Origin: Clostridiales bacterium
Lineage (GTDB): Bacteria > Bacillota > Clostridia > Monoglobales > Monoglobaceae
Direction: 5' to 3'
Assembly: GCA_016303265.1 (NCBI GenBank)
Contig: JAEDLZ010000052.1
Span: forward strand, 1-9,829
DNA: 9,829 nt
Positions within the stretch are counted from its first letter, which is position 1. Every line of letters begins with the position of its first letter. A model generated the notes under the pieces. That model did not search any database, was not told the origin of the DNA, and was given only the letters and a program-made list of their open reading frames with translations. A program made the position numbers and the translations under genes. Shown here in pieces: positions 1-6,193 of this stretch.

Positions 1-1739
1 ATTCCGACTCAAGGGTAAGTCCGGCAAACGGCATAAGCGCCTTTTCGCAGGAAGAAGCGTGCAAAATAGCCAATGATTTTATGAAAAAGCTCAACCCCGC
101 AGCGGCAGACGAGTACATATTTGATAAGAAAGATGTTACTATGGGTTACGGAATAAGAATCAGTGCGGACAGATATATTGACGGTATAAGGGTTGAGGGC
201 GATTACGCATATATAAGCATGGACAGCAAGACAGGCGAAATTTCGCATATGTCGATGGAATATACGGACGCAAACCTGCCGAAGCCCGAAAACATAATAA
301 CCGAGGAGCAGGCAAGGGATGGCTTTACCGCTGCATCGGAGATAATTCTTGCTTATGTATGCCGTGACGGCGGGGCAGCGCCGGTTTATGCGGACATTGA
401 AGAAAAGTACGGTGATGATTTCGGCATTGACGCCTTTACCGGTGAAATTGTTAAAATCACAGACAAATATGTGATTTTTAACAGGGCAACAGCAGAGGAC
501 TCCGCAGGGAGTGTAAAGCAGATGAATTCGCCGGCAATTCTTACCGAGGCGGAGCTTGAGGAGCTTGCCAAATACGATGAGTGTATTTCCAAAGAAGATT
601 CGCTGTCGATAATAAGGAACATAAAGGAGCTTGGTATGTCCGGCTGCGAGGCCGAGCGGATAAGCTATGTAAAGCGGTATGTTTATAAGGATGACGAGCA
701 GACGGAGGACGGAATAAACATAAACCTGGTTGTTAAGGACAGCAAGACCGACAGACGGGCTTACGCGGTTTTGGACGGCAAGACCGGCAATATATCAGGA
801 TATAATGTATACAGCGGCAGTGAAGAAACGGAGGCTGTTATTACGGACGAAAAAGCGGATAAAACTGCCGATGCTTTTGCCGCAAAGGTTATAAAGGATA
901 AGAAATACGCAAAGGTTTATTCAGGCAACTCCGGCTATGGGAATCAGAGAACCGTAAAATACTGTGAAGAGGTAAACGGCATTCCGTGCCTTGACAGCGG
1001 GGCAGAGGTGAGCGTTAACACCGTTACGGGATATGTGGAGAGATATTACACCTTCTTTGACGAGGAGGATATAAAGTTTTCCGAAGCAGGTGAAACGATA
1101 GGCAAGGAGGCTGCGGCAGACACTTATGCCCAAAGCCGCAAATATGAGCTTGTGTATGTTAATATGGCGGATTATGACGAAAAGCCCGAGTATAAGCTGC
1201 TGTATTTAAAGAGCTTTACGCCCGAATGCATAGATGCGCTCAGCGGCAACCCTGTTTATACGGACGGAAGCGAATACACGGAGGAGAAAACGGAATTTAC
1301 GGATATTTCGGGGCACTGGGCAGAATATGCAATACAGGCTCTTATCGATAACAATTATCTTTGTGTTGACGGGGATAAATTCCGTCCCGATGATGAAATA
1401 ACTGCCAAAGAGGCTCAGGAAATAATGTGGGGCGCGGGAATTTACTCATCCGAGCTTGAGAATACCGACAATGTGCTCAGCCGCGAAGAAATCGTGAAAC
1501 AGCTTGTATGCGGAGCAGGTTACGAAAAGGTAGGCGCACTGACCGGGATTTATGCCCCTGTATTTGCGGATTGGGGCGCCATAACCCCGGGAAATTGCGG
1601 ATATGTTGCAATCGCAAAGGGACTTGGCATAATCAGCGGTGACAACAACGGAAATTTCAATCCTCACAAAACAGTCACCCGGGGCGAATTTGCGGTTATG
1701 ATTTATAACTACATCGAAAAAGGCAATATGAGATGGTAG
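1..1739 (+). CDS. Cell-surface protein with YcdB/YcdC repeats and C-terminal S-layer homology domains (5' end missing)
   Basis: The reading frame (codons from base 3) is open to the window edge. The 26 residues before the first ATG at 81 read like a YcdB/YcdC repeat start (ISAFSQEEACKIANDF followed by MKKLNP), so that ATG is internal and the gene begins upstream. Counting from Met81, residues 1-80 and about 190-395 have YcdB/YcdC character, including VNGIPC near 298 and TGYVERYY near 316. SLH-type repeats follow: FTDISGHWAEYAIQ at 406-419 with FRPDDEIT at 434-441, a divergent middle segment around 464-490, and GYVAIAKGLGIISGD...TRGEFAVMIYNY at 507-544. SLH domains usually anchor proteins to cell-wall polymers. 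YcdB/YcdC units resemble PepSY-like modules of unclear function. The signal peptide expected for such a protein would lie outside the window. The family is fairly sure; the exact role is unknown. Confidence 0.85.
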   Translation, partial: SDSRVSPANGISAFSQEEACKIANDFMKKLNPAAADEYIFDKKDVTMGYGIRISADRYIDGIRVEGDYAYISMDSKTGEISHMSMEYTDANLPKPENIITEEQARDGFTAASEIILAYVCRDGGAAPVYADIEEKYGDDFGIDAFTGEIVKITDKYVIFNRATAEDSAGSVKQMNSPAILTEAELEELAKYDECISKEDSLSIIRNIKELGMSGCEAERISYVKRYVYKDDEQTEDGININLVVKDSKTDRRAYAVLDGKTGNISGYNVYSGSEETEAVITDEKADKTADAFAAKVIKDKKYAKVYSGNSGYGNQRTVKYCEEVNGIPCLDSGAEVSVNTVTGYVERYYTFFDEEDIKFSEAGETIGKEAAADTYAQSRKYELVYVNMADYDEKPEYKLLYLKSFTPECIDALSGNPVYTDGSEYTEEKTEFTDISGHWAEYAIQALIDNNYLCVDGDKFRPDDEITAKEAQEIMWGAGIYSSELENTDNVLSREEIVKQLVCGAGYEKVGALTGIYAPVFADWGAITPGNCGYVAIAKGLGIISGDNNGNFNPHKTVTRGEFAVMIYNYIEKGNMRW

Positions 1740-1778
1740 AGGAATAAACGGACGGTTTTTGCACAAAATAGTGCAAAG

Positions 1779-1818
1779 ACGGCAAAGCCACAGGCATTTT
1801 GCCTGTGGCTTTTGCCGT
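1779..1818 (+). terminator. Strong intrinsic terminator after the surface-protein gene, possibly bidirectional
   Basis: An 18-base arm at 1779-1796 pairs with 1800-1818, leaving a 3-base loop and one bulged T. The core is GCCACAGGCA / TGCCTGTGGC, flanked by AAA on the left and TTTT on the right, so it could stop transcription from either side. A smaller hairpin (TTTGCAC 1758-1764 / GTGCAAA 1771-1777) lies just upstream. It starts 40 bases after the stop codon at 1739 and separates the surface-protein gene from the transporter genes. Confidence 0.85.
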
Positions 1819-1941
1819 ATGTAAACCGACGGAGCTTTAAGAGAGAAACCGTACAAATGGGTTAAACCCCATCGGCGGAAAGCGGGATTTAAAGGTATTG
1901 ACCGACTGATGAAGTTATTTTTTTATCTGAGGGATAATGCG

Positions 1942-1969
1942 CTGACAAAACGCCTGGGGCGGATATAAA
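1942..1969 (+). promoter_or_regulatory. Probable sigma-A promoter for the TauE/SafE gene pair, with an inverted repeat around the -10
   Basis: CTGACA (1942-1947) and TATAAA (1964-1969) are each one mismatch from the -35 and -10 consensus, with a 16-base spacer. A start near 1976 would give a leader of about 30 bases carrying the GGGAG site at 1999-2003 before the ATG at 2008. The -10 sits between GCGGA (1959-1963) and TCCGC (1971-1975), a small inverted repeat that could be an operator. A weaker alternative is TTGACC (1898-1903) with TTTTAT (1921-1926). The rest of the gap, 1819-1941, shows nothing I recognise. Confidence 0.5.
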
Positions 1970-2007
1970 GTCCGCATAAAAATGCCCGTACAGCAAAGGG
2001 AGAGAAA

Positions 2008-2361
2008 ATGAAAAATCATAAAAAGGAAATTATAATCGGTCTTGCGGCAGGGCTTTTGAACGGACTGTTCGGCGCAGGAGGCGGCTCGGTGGTTGTCCCC
2101 GCTATGGAAAAGTTCCTGAAAATGCCTGCAAAGCGCGCCCACGCAACGGCGGTGGGAATAATTCTCCTTATGTCCGTTGTGTCGGCGGTAATATACATCA
2201 TAAGGGGGCAGTTCAGCCTGAAAATCTGGATTCCCGTGACCGTCGGCGGCGCAGCGGGCGGATTTTTGGGCGGATTTCTTCTGACAAAAATTTCGGGGAG
2301 ATGGCTTAAAATCATTTTCGGAGCGGTCATAATCGTCACTGCGGTCAAAATGATATTTTAG
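2008..2361 (+). CDS. TauE/SafE-family membrane protein, half-length subunit A
   Basis: This 117-residue, very hydrophobic protein looks like one half of a TauE/SafE (formerly DUF81) transporter, a family linked to export or uptake of sulfite and other organosulfur or organic anions. The family signature FGAGGGSVVVP is at residues 21-31. I see about four membrane segments, roughly 8-30, 47-66, 74-94 and 98-116. The N-terminus is basic (MKNHKKE), suggesting it faces the cytoplasm. Full-length members are about 250 residues with two homologous halves; this gene supplies one and the next gene the other. A GGGAG ribosome site precedes the ATG by 4 bases. The substrate cannot be read from sequence. 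Confidence 0.85.
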   Translation: MKNHKKEIIIGLAAGLLNGLFGAGGGSVVVPAMEKFLKMPAKRAHATAVGIILLMSVVSAVIYIIRGQFSLKIWIPVTVGGAAGGFLGGFLLTKISGRWLKIIFGAVIIVTAVKMIF

Positions 2362-2369
2362 GAGGAATT

Positions 2370-2735
2370 ATGCTGAGTGTAATTATAGGTTTTCTAAGCG
2401 GAGTTATAAGCGGAATGGGAATAGGCGGCGGCGCAATACTCATCCCTGCCCTCATTCTGATTGAAAATGTGGGTCAGCAGACTGCCCAGGGCATAAATCT
2501 TATTTACTTCATTCCGACAGCGATAACTGCTCTGATTGTGCATATTAAAAATAAAAATATTGAGATAAAAACGGCGCTCATAACCGGAGGCAGCGGAGTT
2601 TTCGGAGCAATTTTAGGCTCGGTTGCGGCAGGAATGCTGGGGGATAATATCCTTCGGAAAATGTTTGGCGTTTTTTTGCTTTTTGTGGGAATATATGAAA
2701 TATATTGCGGTTTTGTTAAAAAAGTAACCGGATGA
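2370..2735 (+). CDS. TauE/SafE-family membrane protein, half-length subunit B
   Basis: This 121-residue membrane protein carries the second copy of the family glycine motif, MGIGGGAILIP at residues 16-26. It has about four membrane segments, roughly 3-27, 42-58, 68-90 and 96-114. It starts 8 bases after the upstream stop codon, in another frame. Its own AGGAGG (2360-2365) overlaps that stop, so the two genes are translationally close and probably made in equal amounts. The total of 238 residues matches one full-length TauE/SafE protein, so I infer a heterodimeric transporter rather than a gene broken by a frameshift. The stop codon is followed after two bases by the -35 of the next promoter, and I see no terminator in between. 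Confidence 0.85.
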   Translation: MLSVIIGFLSGVISGMGIGGGAILIPALILIENVGQQTAQGINLIYFIPTAITALIVHIKNKNIEIKTALITGGSGVFGAILGSVAAGMLGDNILRKMFGVFLLFVGIYEIYCGFVKKVTG

Positions 2736-2737
2736 GG

Positions 2738-2766
2738 TTGACTTATTTTAAAAAAAGGTATATAAT
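2738..2766 (+). promoter_or_regulatory. Near-consensus sigma-A promoter for serC-serA
   Basis: TTGACT (2738-2743) and a perfect TATAAT (2761-2766) are separated by exactly 17 bases. The spacer contains an A-rich run. The expected start near 2773 gives a leader of about 45 bases with AAGGAG at 2803-2808. The promoter begins two bases after the transporter stop codon. No riboswitch or attenuator fits in so short a leader. Confidence 0.85.
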
Positions 2767-2819
2767 ATGTAGTCAGTGAATAATATTTAAACCAGTTGAA
2801 ATAAGGAGAGGTTTTGAAA

Positions 2820-3902
2820 ATGAGCAGAGTTTACAATTTTTCGGCAGGTCCGTCTATGCTCCCTGTTGAAGTACTTGAAAGAGCGCAGAAAGAGATGCTT
2901 GACCAGGGCGGAAGCGGTCAGTCCGTTATGGAAATGAGCCACCGCTCAAAGGAGTATCAGGCTATAATCGACAATGCGGAGGCTAAGCTTCGCAAGATTA
3001 TGGAAATTCCGGATAACTATAAGGTGCTGTTCCTTCAGGGCGGAGCTTCGACACAGTTTGCCATGGTTCCGCTTAACTTCGGAAGCAAAAATAAGAAGGC
3101 GGATTATGTAACAACAGGTCAGTGGTCAAAGAAAGCAAAGGCCGAGGCGGCAAGGTATATAGAGGTAAACGAGGTTGCTTCAAGTGCAGACAAGACATTC
3201 TCATATATTCCGAAGCTTGACAAATCAATGTTCTCACCTGATGCGGACTATGTTCATATTACATACAATAATACTATTTACGGAACGCGTTACACAAAGA
3301 TTCCGGACACGGGAAGTGTTCCGATTGTTACGGATATGTCTTCAATGATTTTGTCCGAGGTTGTTGATGTGTCAAAGTTTGGAATGATATATGCGGGCGC
3401 GCAGAAGAATATGGGACCGGCAGGCGTTACCGTTGCAATCGTAAGAGATGATTTAATCGGAAACGCTCTTGATATTACACCCACAATGCTCAACTATGCA
3501 ACCCATGCGGATAACGGCTCGATGTTTAACACACCTCCCACATACGCAATATATATCTGTGGTTTGGTTTATGAGTGGATTGAAAAAATGGGCGGCGTTT
3601 CCGTTATGCAGAAAATAAACGAAGAAAAGGCAGCCATGTTCTATGATTATCTTGATAATTCAAGTATGTTTAAGGGCACGGTTGTTCCTGAAGACAGATC
3701 GCTTATGAACGCTCCGTTCGTTACGGGTGACGCTGACCTTGACGCGAAATTCATCGCGGAGGCAAAGGCGGCAGGATTTGTTAATCTTAAGGGCCACAGG
3801 TCAGTCGGCGGTATGAGAGCCAGCATCTACAACGCTATGCCTGTTGAGGGCGTTAAGGCTCTTATCGAATTTATGAAGAAGTTTGAAACAGACAATAAGT
3901 AA
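2820..3902 (+). CDS. serC: Phosphoserine aminotransferase (SerC)
   Basis: SerC is a cytosolic PLP enzyme that transaminates 3-phosphohydroxypyruvate with glutamate to give O-phosphoserine, the second step of serine synthesis. From the ATG the protein has 360 residues, the usual length. It opens with the family start RVYNFSAGPSMLP. Seen motifs: LQGGAST (72-78) for phosphate and cofactor contacts, TDMSS (171-175) with the Asp that pairs with the pyridine nitrogen, AGAQKNMGPAG (192-202) with the Schiff-base lysine at 196, and GHRSVGGMRASIYNA (325-339) for substrate binding. A TTG two codons upstream (2814) is an alternative start: AAGGAG lies 5 bases from it and 11 from the ATG. I prefer the ATG because it gives the family N-terminus. 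serA follows, probably in the same transcript. Confidence 0.95.
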   Translation: MSRVYNFSAGPSMLPVEVLERAQKEMLDQGGSGQSVMEMSHRSKEYQAIIDNAEAKLRKIMEIPDNYKVLFLQGGASTQFAMVPLNFGSKNKKADYVTTGQWSKKAKAEAARYIEVNEVASSADKTFSYIPKLDKSMFSPDADYVHITYNNTIYGTRYTKIPDTGSVPIVTDMSSMILSEVVDVSKFGMIYAGAQKNMGPAGVTVAIVRDDLIGNALDITPTMLNYATHADNGSMFNTPPTYAIYICGLVYEWIEKMGGVSVMQKINEEKAAMFYDYLDNSSMFKGTVVPEDRSLMNAPFVTGDADLDAKFIAEAKAAGFVNLKGHRSVGGMRASIYNAMPVEGVKALIEFMKKFETDNK

Positions 3903-3949
3903 TTTTGAGGATAAGTGCAAAAACCGTACTGAACGGAATTAACTGCCCG

Positions 3950-4011
3950 TTTGCTTTTGATAAAGGCAAAATAATTTGGGCAAGGTCCCTGCTTTAAGCC
4001 TTGTTTGCCCA
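3950..4011 (+). other. Two adjacent hairpins in the serC-serA gap
   Basis: Hairpin 1 pairs TTTGCTTT (3950-3957) with AAAGGCAAA (3962-3970), with one bulged G and a TGAT loop. Hairpin 2 pairs TGGGCAA (3977-3983) with TTGCCCA (4005-4011), and an inner AAGG/CCTT is possible. Neither has a following T-run, so they do not look like ordinary terminators. I found no convincing promoter between the genes. They may affect mRNA stability or the serC:serA ratio; this is inference. Confidence 0.4.
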
Positions 4012-4075
4012 CAGATGAGGCGTAAGGGGATTGCTGAAATTACTGTTTGTGGGCGGAAAGGCTATGGAGATTGAT

Positions 4076-5239
4076 ATGTATAAAATTCAGACACTTAACA
4101 AAATCGCAAAGGCAGGGCTTAATGTATTTGACGATAAGTATACCTGCGGCGATGAAATTGAAAATCCCGACGGGATTATTTTAAGAAGCTTCAATATGCA
4201 TGAGATGGAGCTTCCGGACTCTCTTGCCGCCGTTGCAAGAGCCGGCGCAGGGACAAATAATATTCCGATTGACAAGTGCAGTGAGAAGGGTATTGTTGTA
4301 TTCAACACTCCCGGCGCAAACGCAAATGCAGTTAAGGAGCTTGTTATTGCGGGGCTTTTGCTGTCGTCGAGAAAAATTGTTCAGGGTGTTAACTGGGCAA
4401 AAACTCTTGTCGGCGAGGGAGATGCTGTTTCAAAGCTGGTTGAAAAGGGCAAGTCGAATTTTGCAGGTCCTGAAATTATGGGCAAAACTCTCGGTATTAT
4501 TGGTCTTGGCGCAATAGGCGTCAAGGTTGCAAACGCCGCTCATTCACTTGGAATGGATGTTATAGGCTATGACCCGTTCCTGTCCGTTGATGCCGCTTGG
4601 AATGTTACAAGGGCCGCACATAAGGCCGCTTCAATTGAGGAGGTTTTGACTCAGAGCGACTATATAACCGTTCATGTCCCTGCGAATGCGGACACTAAGG
4701 GTATGTTTAATGACGAGGCTTTTGCGAAAATGAAGAAGGGCGCAAGACTTCTCAACTTCTCAAGGGGCGAGCTTGTTAATGACGACGCAGTTGAGAAGGC
4801 GCTTGCAAACGGTACTCTTGCGGCGTATGTTACAGACTTTGCGGACGCAAAGCTTCTGGCAAATGAAAATGTTATTGTTTTGCCTCACCTCGGAGCATCA
4901 ACACCTGAGAGCGAGGAAAATTGTGCGGTTATGGCGGCACAGGAGCTTAAGGATTATATTGAAAACGGAAATATCAGAAATTCTGTTAATTTCCCCGCTT
5001 GCGACATGGGCAAGGTTGAGGGCACGAGAATAACGGTTATCCACAAGAATGTTCCGACAATGCTCAATAAGATTTCCTCTGTTTTTGCAAAGGATAATGT
5101 AAATATTGAGAATATGACCAACAAGAGTCGCGGGGAATATGCATACACAATGGTCGATGTTACCGGAGAATGTGCAGGAAGTGTTGCTGATGACATTAAG
5201 GCGATTCCCGATGTTATAAGAGTAAATCTTTATAAATAA
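4076..5239 (+). CDS. serA: D-3-phosphoglycerate dehydrogenase, short ACT-domain form (SerA)
   Basis: SerA oxidises 3-phosphoglycerate to 3-phosphohydroxypyruvate with NAD, the first step of serine synthesis. The ATG at 4076 has GGAG 6 bases upstream (4066-4069) and gives 387 residues starting MYKIQTLNKI, the form I associate with clostridial SerA. The frame stays open to a TTG at 4031, but that codon is 1 base from its G-rich stretch. Order of parts: substrate domain 1-100 with RAGAGTNNIP (55-64); Rossmann domain with GIIGLGAIG (140-148); catalytic Arg in NFSRGE (R230); His in PHLGAST (H271); and a C-terminal ACT domain, about 315-387, usually the site of serine feedback. The segment FADAK (255-259) replaces the usual Glu-containing segment of the catalytic triad, which is odd. 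rnpB begins 17 bases downstream. Confidence 0.93.
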   Translation: MYKIQTLNKIAKAGLNVFDDKYTCGDEIENPDGIILRSFNMHEMELPDSLAAVARAGAGTNNIPIDKCSEKGIVVFNTPGANANAVKELVIAGLLLSSRKIVQGVNWAKTLVGEGDAVSKLVEKGKSNFAGPEIMGKTLGIIGLGAIGVKVANAAHSLGMDVIGYDPFLSVDAAWNVTRAAHKAASIEEVLTQSDYITVHVPANADTKGMFNDEAFAKMKKGARLLNFSRGELVNDDAVEKALANGTLAAYVTDFADAKLLANENVIVLPHLGASTPESEENCAVMAAQELKDYIENGNIRNSVNFPACDMGKVEGTRITVIHKNVPTMLNKISSVFAKDNVNIENMTNKSRGEYAYTMVDVTGECAGSVADDIKAIPDVIRVNLYK

Positions 5240-5256
5240 GGTTTTTGATAAACAAT

Positions 5257-5600
5257 TCAGTCGGTTGGACGGTTGCGGGCATAAGGAGTGATCCTGTGCG
5301 TGAGGAAAGTCCGAGCTCCGCAGGGCAGAGTGCAAGGTAATACCTTGTGAAGGCGACTTCCAGGAAAGTGCAACAGAAATAAACCGCCGCAAAAGCGGTA
5401 AGGGTGGAAAGGCGAGGTAAGAGCTCACCCACAGTATGGCGACTTACTGATGATGTAAACCCCACTCGGAGCAACACCTGATAGAGGAGGCTAAGCCGGC
5501 CCGGCGTCTCCCGGGAAGGTGGCTTAAGATACGCAGTGATGCGTATATTAGATAGATGACCGTCTTAAATGACAGAACTCGGCTTACAGACCGGCTGAAT
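5257..5600 (+). ncRNA. rnpB: RNase P RNA, bacterial class A
   Basis: This is the catalytic RNA of ribonuclease P, which trims tRNA 5' leaders together with the RnpA protein. Universal blocks are all present in order: GAGGAAAGTCCG (5302-5313), ACAGAAATAAACCGCC (5373-5388), GTAAGGGTGGAAAGG from 5398, GTAAACCCCACTCGGAGCAA around 5455-5474, GATAGATGACCG (5551-5562) and ACAGAACTCGGCTTACAG (5572-5589). The ends pair as P1: AGTCGGT near 5259 with ACCGGCT near 5590 (one G-U). The layout follows class A (E. coli-like), not the Bacillus class B. The ends are set from P1 and could be off by several bases. No clear promoter precedes it, so it may be transcribed from serC-serA and processed. By hand alignment the L15 GGU that binds tRNA CCA reads GGA here (5514-5516). 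Confidence 0.95.
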
Positions 5601-5680
5601 ATATGAAAATGATACGGTTCTTTAATCGGCGGCGAAATAAGTTTGCCGATGACAAAGAGCGCAGTATAAAATAAGCGGTA

Positions 5681-5722
5681 AGGCGGTGCGGATTTTTTAA
5701 AGCCGCACCGCCTGTTGCTTTT
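5681..5722 (+). terminator. Intrinsic terminator downstream of rnpB
   Basis: AGGCGGTGCGG (5681-5691) pairs perfectly over 11 bases with CCGCACCGCCT (5703-5713). The 11-base loop is A/T-rich and GTTGCTTTTATT follows. It lies 80 bases beyond the predicted rnpB 3' end. Between them is a weaker hairpin, ATCGGC (5625-5630) with GCCGAT (5645-5650), so the primary RNase P transcript probably carries a 3' tail that is removed. Confidence 0.8.
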
Positions 5723-5762
5723 ATTACTTTATATAATACATTGGAGTTTTTGTAAAAAGATG

Positions 5763-5791
5763 TTGAAATAATATAAAATGTGTTGTATAAT
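5763..5791 (+). promoter_or_regulatory. Sigma-A promoter for the uncharacterised RNA gene
   Basis: TTGAAA (5763-5768) and a perfect TATAAT (5786-5791) are separated by 17 bases. Transcription would start near 5797-5799, just at the small GTCGG/CCGAC hairpin that opens the RNA. The terminator of rnpB lies 50 bases upstream, so this is an independent transcription unit. Confidence 0.8.
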
Positions 5792-5796
5792 GTGCC

Positions 5797-6038
5797 TGTC
5801 GGAAAACCCGACAGGCAGTTCGGGAATGAACATTCCGTGGACGGCTCGCCCCTGTTTCTATTACATAATAGAAAGGGGATGGCTGCTTTATGGGGAGAAT
5901 ATTGTTAAGGATATTGATTTTTACAATTATCTTTTTGATAGCTTTCTGTATAAAAGCAAATTAGTCGCCCACACCGTCAAATGTAGCGACTAATTTTGGT
6001 TTCTGATTTTGGCGAGCCGTTCAACGAACTGCCTTTTT
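5797..6038 (+). ncRNA. Candidate stand-alone structured RNA of about 242 nt, family not recognised
   Basis: The region has its own promoter, extensive exact base pairing and a U-run end, and no credible protein gene. Stems seen, from the outside in: a 5' hairpin GTCGG/CCGAC (5798-5812); outer stem AGGCAGTTCG (5813-5822) with CGAACTGCCT (6025-6034), which runs directly into TTTTT and so forms the terminator; a hairpin GGAAT-GAAC-ATTCC (5823-5836); inner stem ACGGCTCGCC (5841-5850) with GGCGAGCCGT (6011-6020); a hairpin TTTCTATTA/TAATAGAAA (5855-5874) extended by C/G pairs; GCTTT/AAAGC (5941-5957); and AAATTAGTCGC (5958-5968) with GCGACTAATTT (5986-5996), 11 exact pairs. Three helices of 10-11 perfect pairs are far beyond chance. 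It is not RNase P, tmRNA, SRP or a recognisable riboswitch. The raiA motif or another recently listed Firmicutes RNA class remains possible. Function unknown. Confidence 0.75.
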
Positions 6039-6128
6039 CTATATTTATTATATATAATAAAATATGTTTTGTCAACTACTTTGGAAAAAGTTTATCCGAA
6101 AGTAAGTTATAGGATTTTGTTATGATAC

Positions 6129-6158
6129 TTGACTTTATGGGACTTTTTGGTGTATAAT
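6129..6158 (+). promoter_or_regulatory. Sigma-A promoter for the hisZG gene
   Basis: TTGACT (6129-6134) and a perfect TATAAT (6153-6158) are separated by 18 bases. A start near 6165 leaves a leader of only about 28 bases before the start codon, with GAGAGGGTGAT (6175-6185) resembling the ribosome binding consensus. That is too short for a T-box or histidine attenuator. The stretch 6039-6128, between the RNA gene and this promoter, is very A/T-rich and otherwise shows nothing. Confidence 0.8.
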
Positions 6159-6193
6159 GAAATGAATTATATTTGAGAGGGTGATATAGCTTG

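Noticed and set aside
81..83. ATG as the start of the surface-protein gene
   Set aside because: The frame continues upstream to the window edge with residues that fit the YcdB/YcdC domain, and no ribosome site precedes this ATG.
1819..2007. A riboswitch before the transporter genes
   Set aside because: I could match no known conserved core, and the likely promoter at 1942-1969 leaves only about 30 bases of leader.
2359..2372. A frameshift breaking one TauE/SafE gene
   Set aside because: The second half has its own ATG and an AGGAGG at ideal spacing, and each half is a complete four-segment unit with its own family motif.
4898..5428. A 176-codon open frame on the - strand
   Set aside because: It lies antisense to serA and rnpB, both of which are clear from conserved motifs.
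5778..5993. A 71-codon open frame on the + strand
   Set aside because: It overlaps the promoter -10 and the structured RNA, starts before the likely transcript start, lacks a ribosome site, and its product has no recognisable character.
5797..6038. 6S RNA, tmRNA or SRP RNA
   Set aside because: There is no single rod with a central bubble, no tmRNA 5' motif or tag frame, and no SRP GGAAG-type apical domain.
6039..6193. A T-box leader for the histidine genes
   Set aside because: The conserved T-box sequence and an antiterminator/terminator pair are absent, and a good promoter sits only 35 bases before the start codon.
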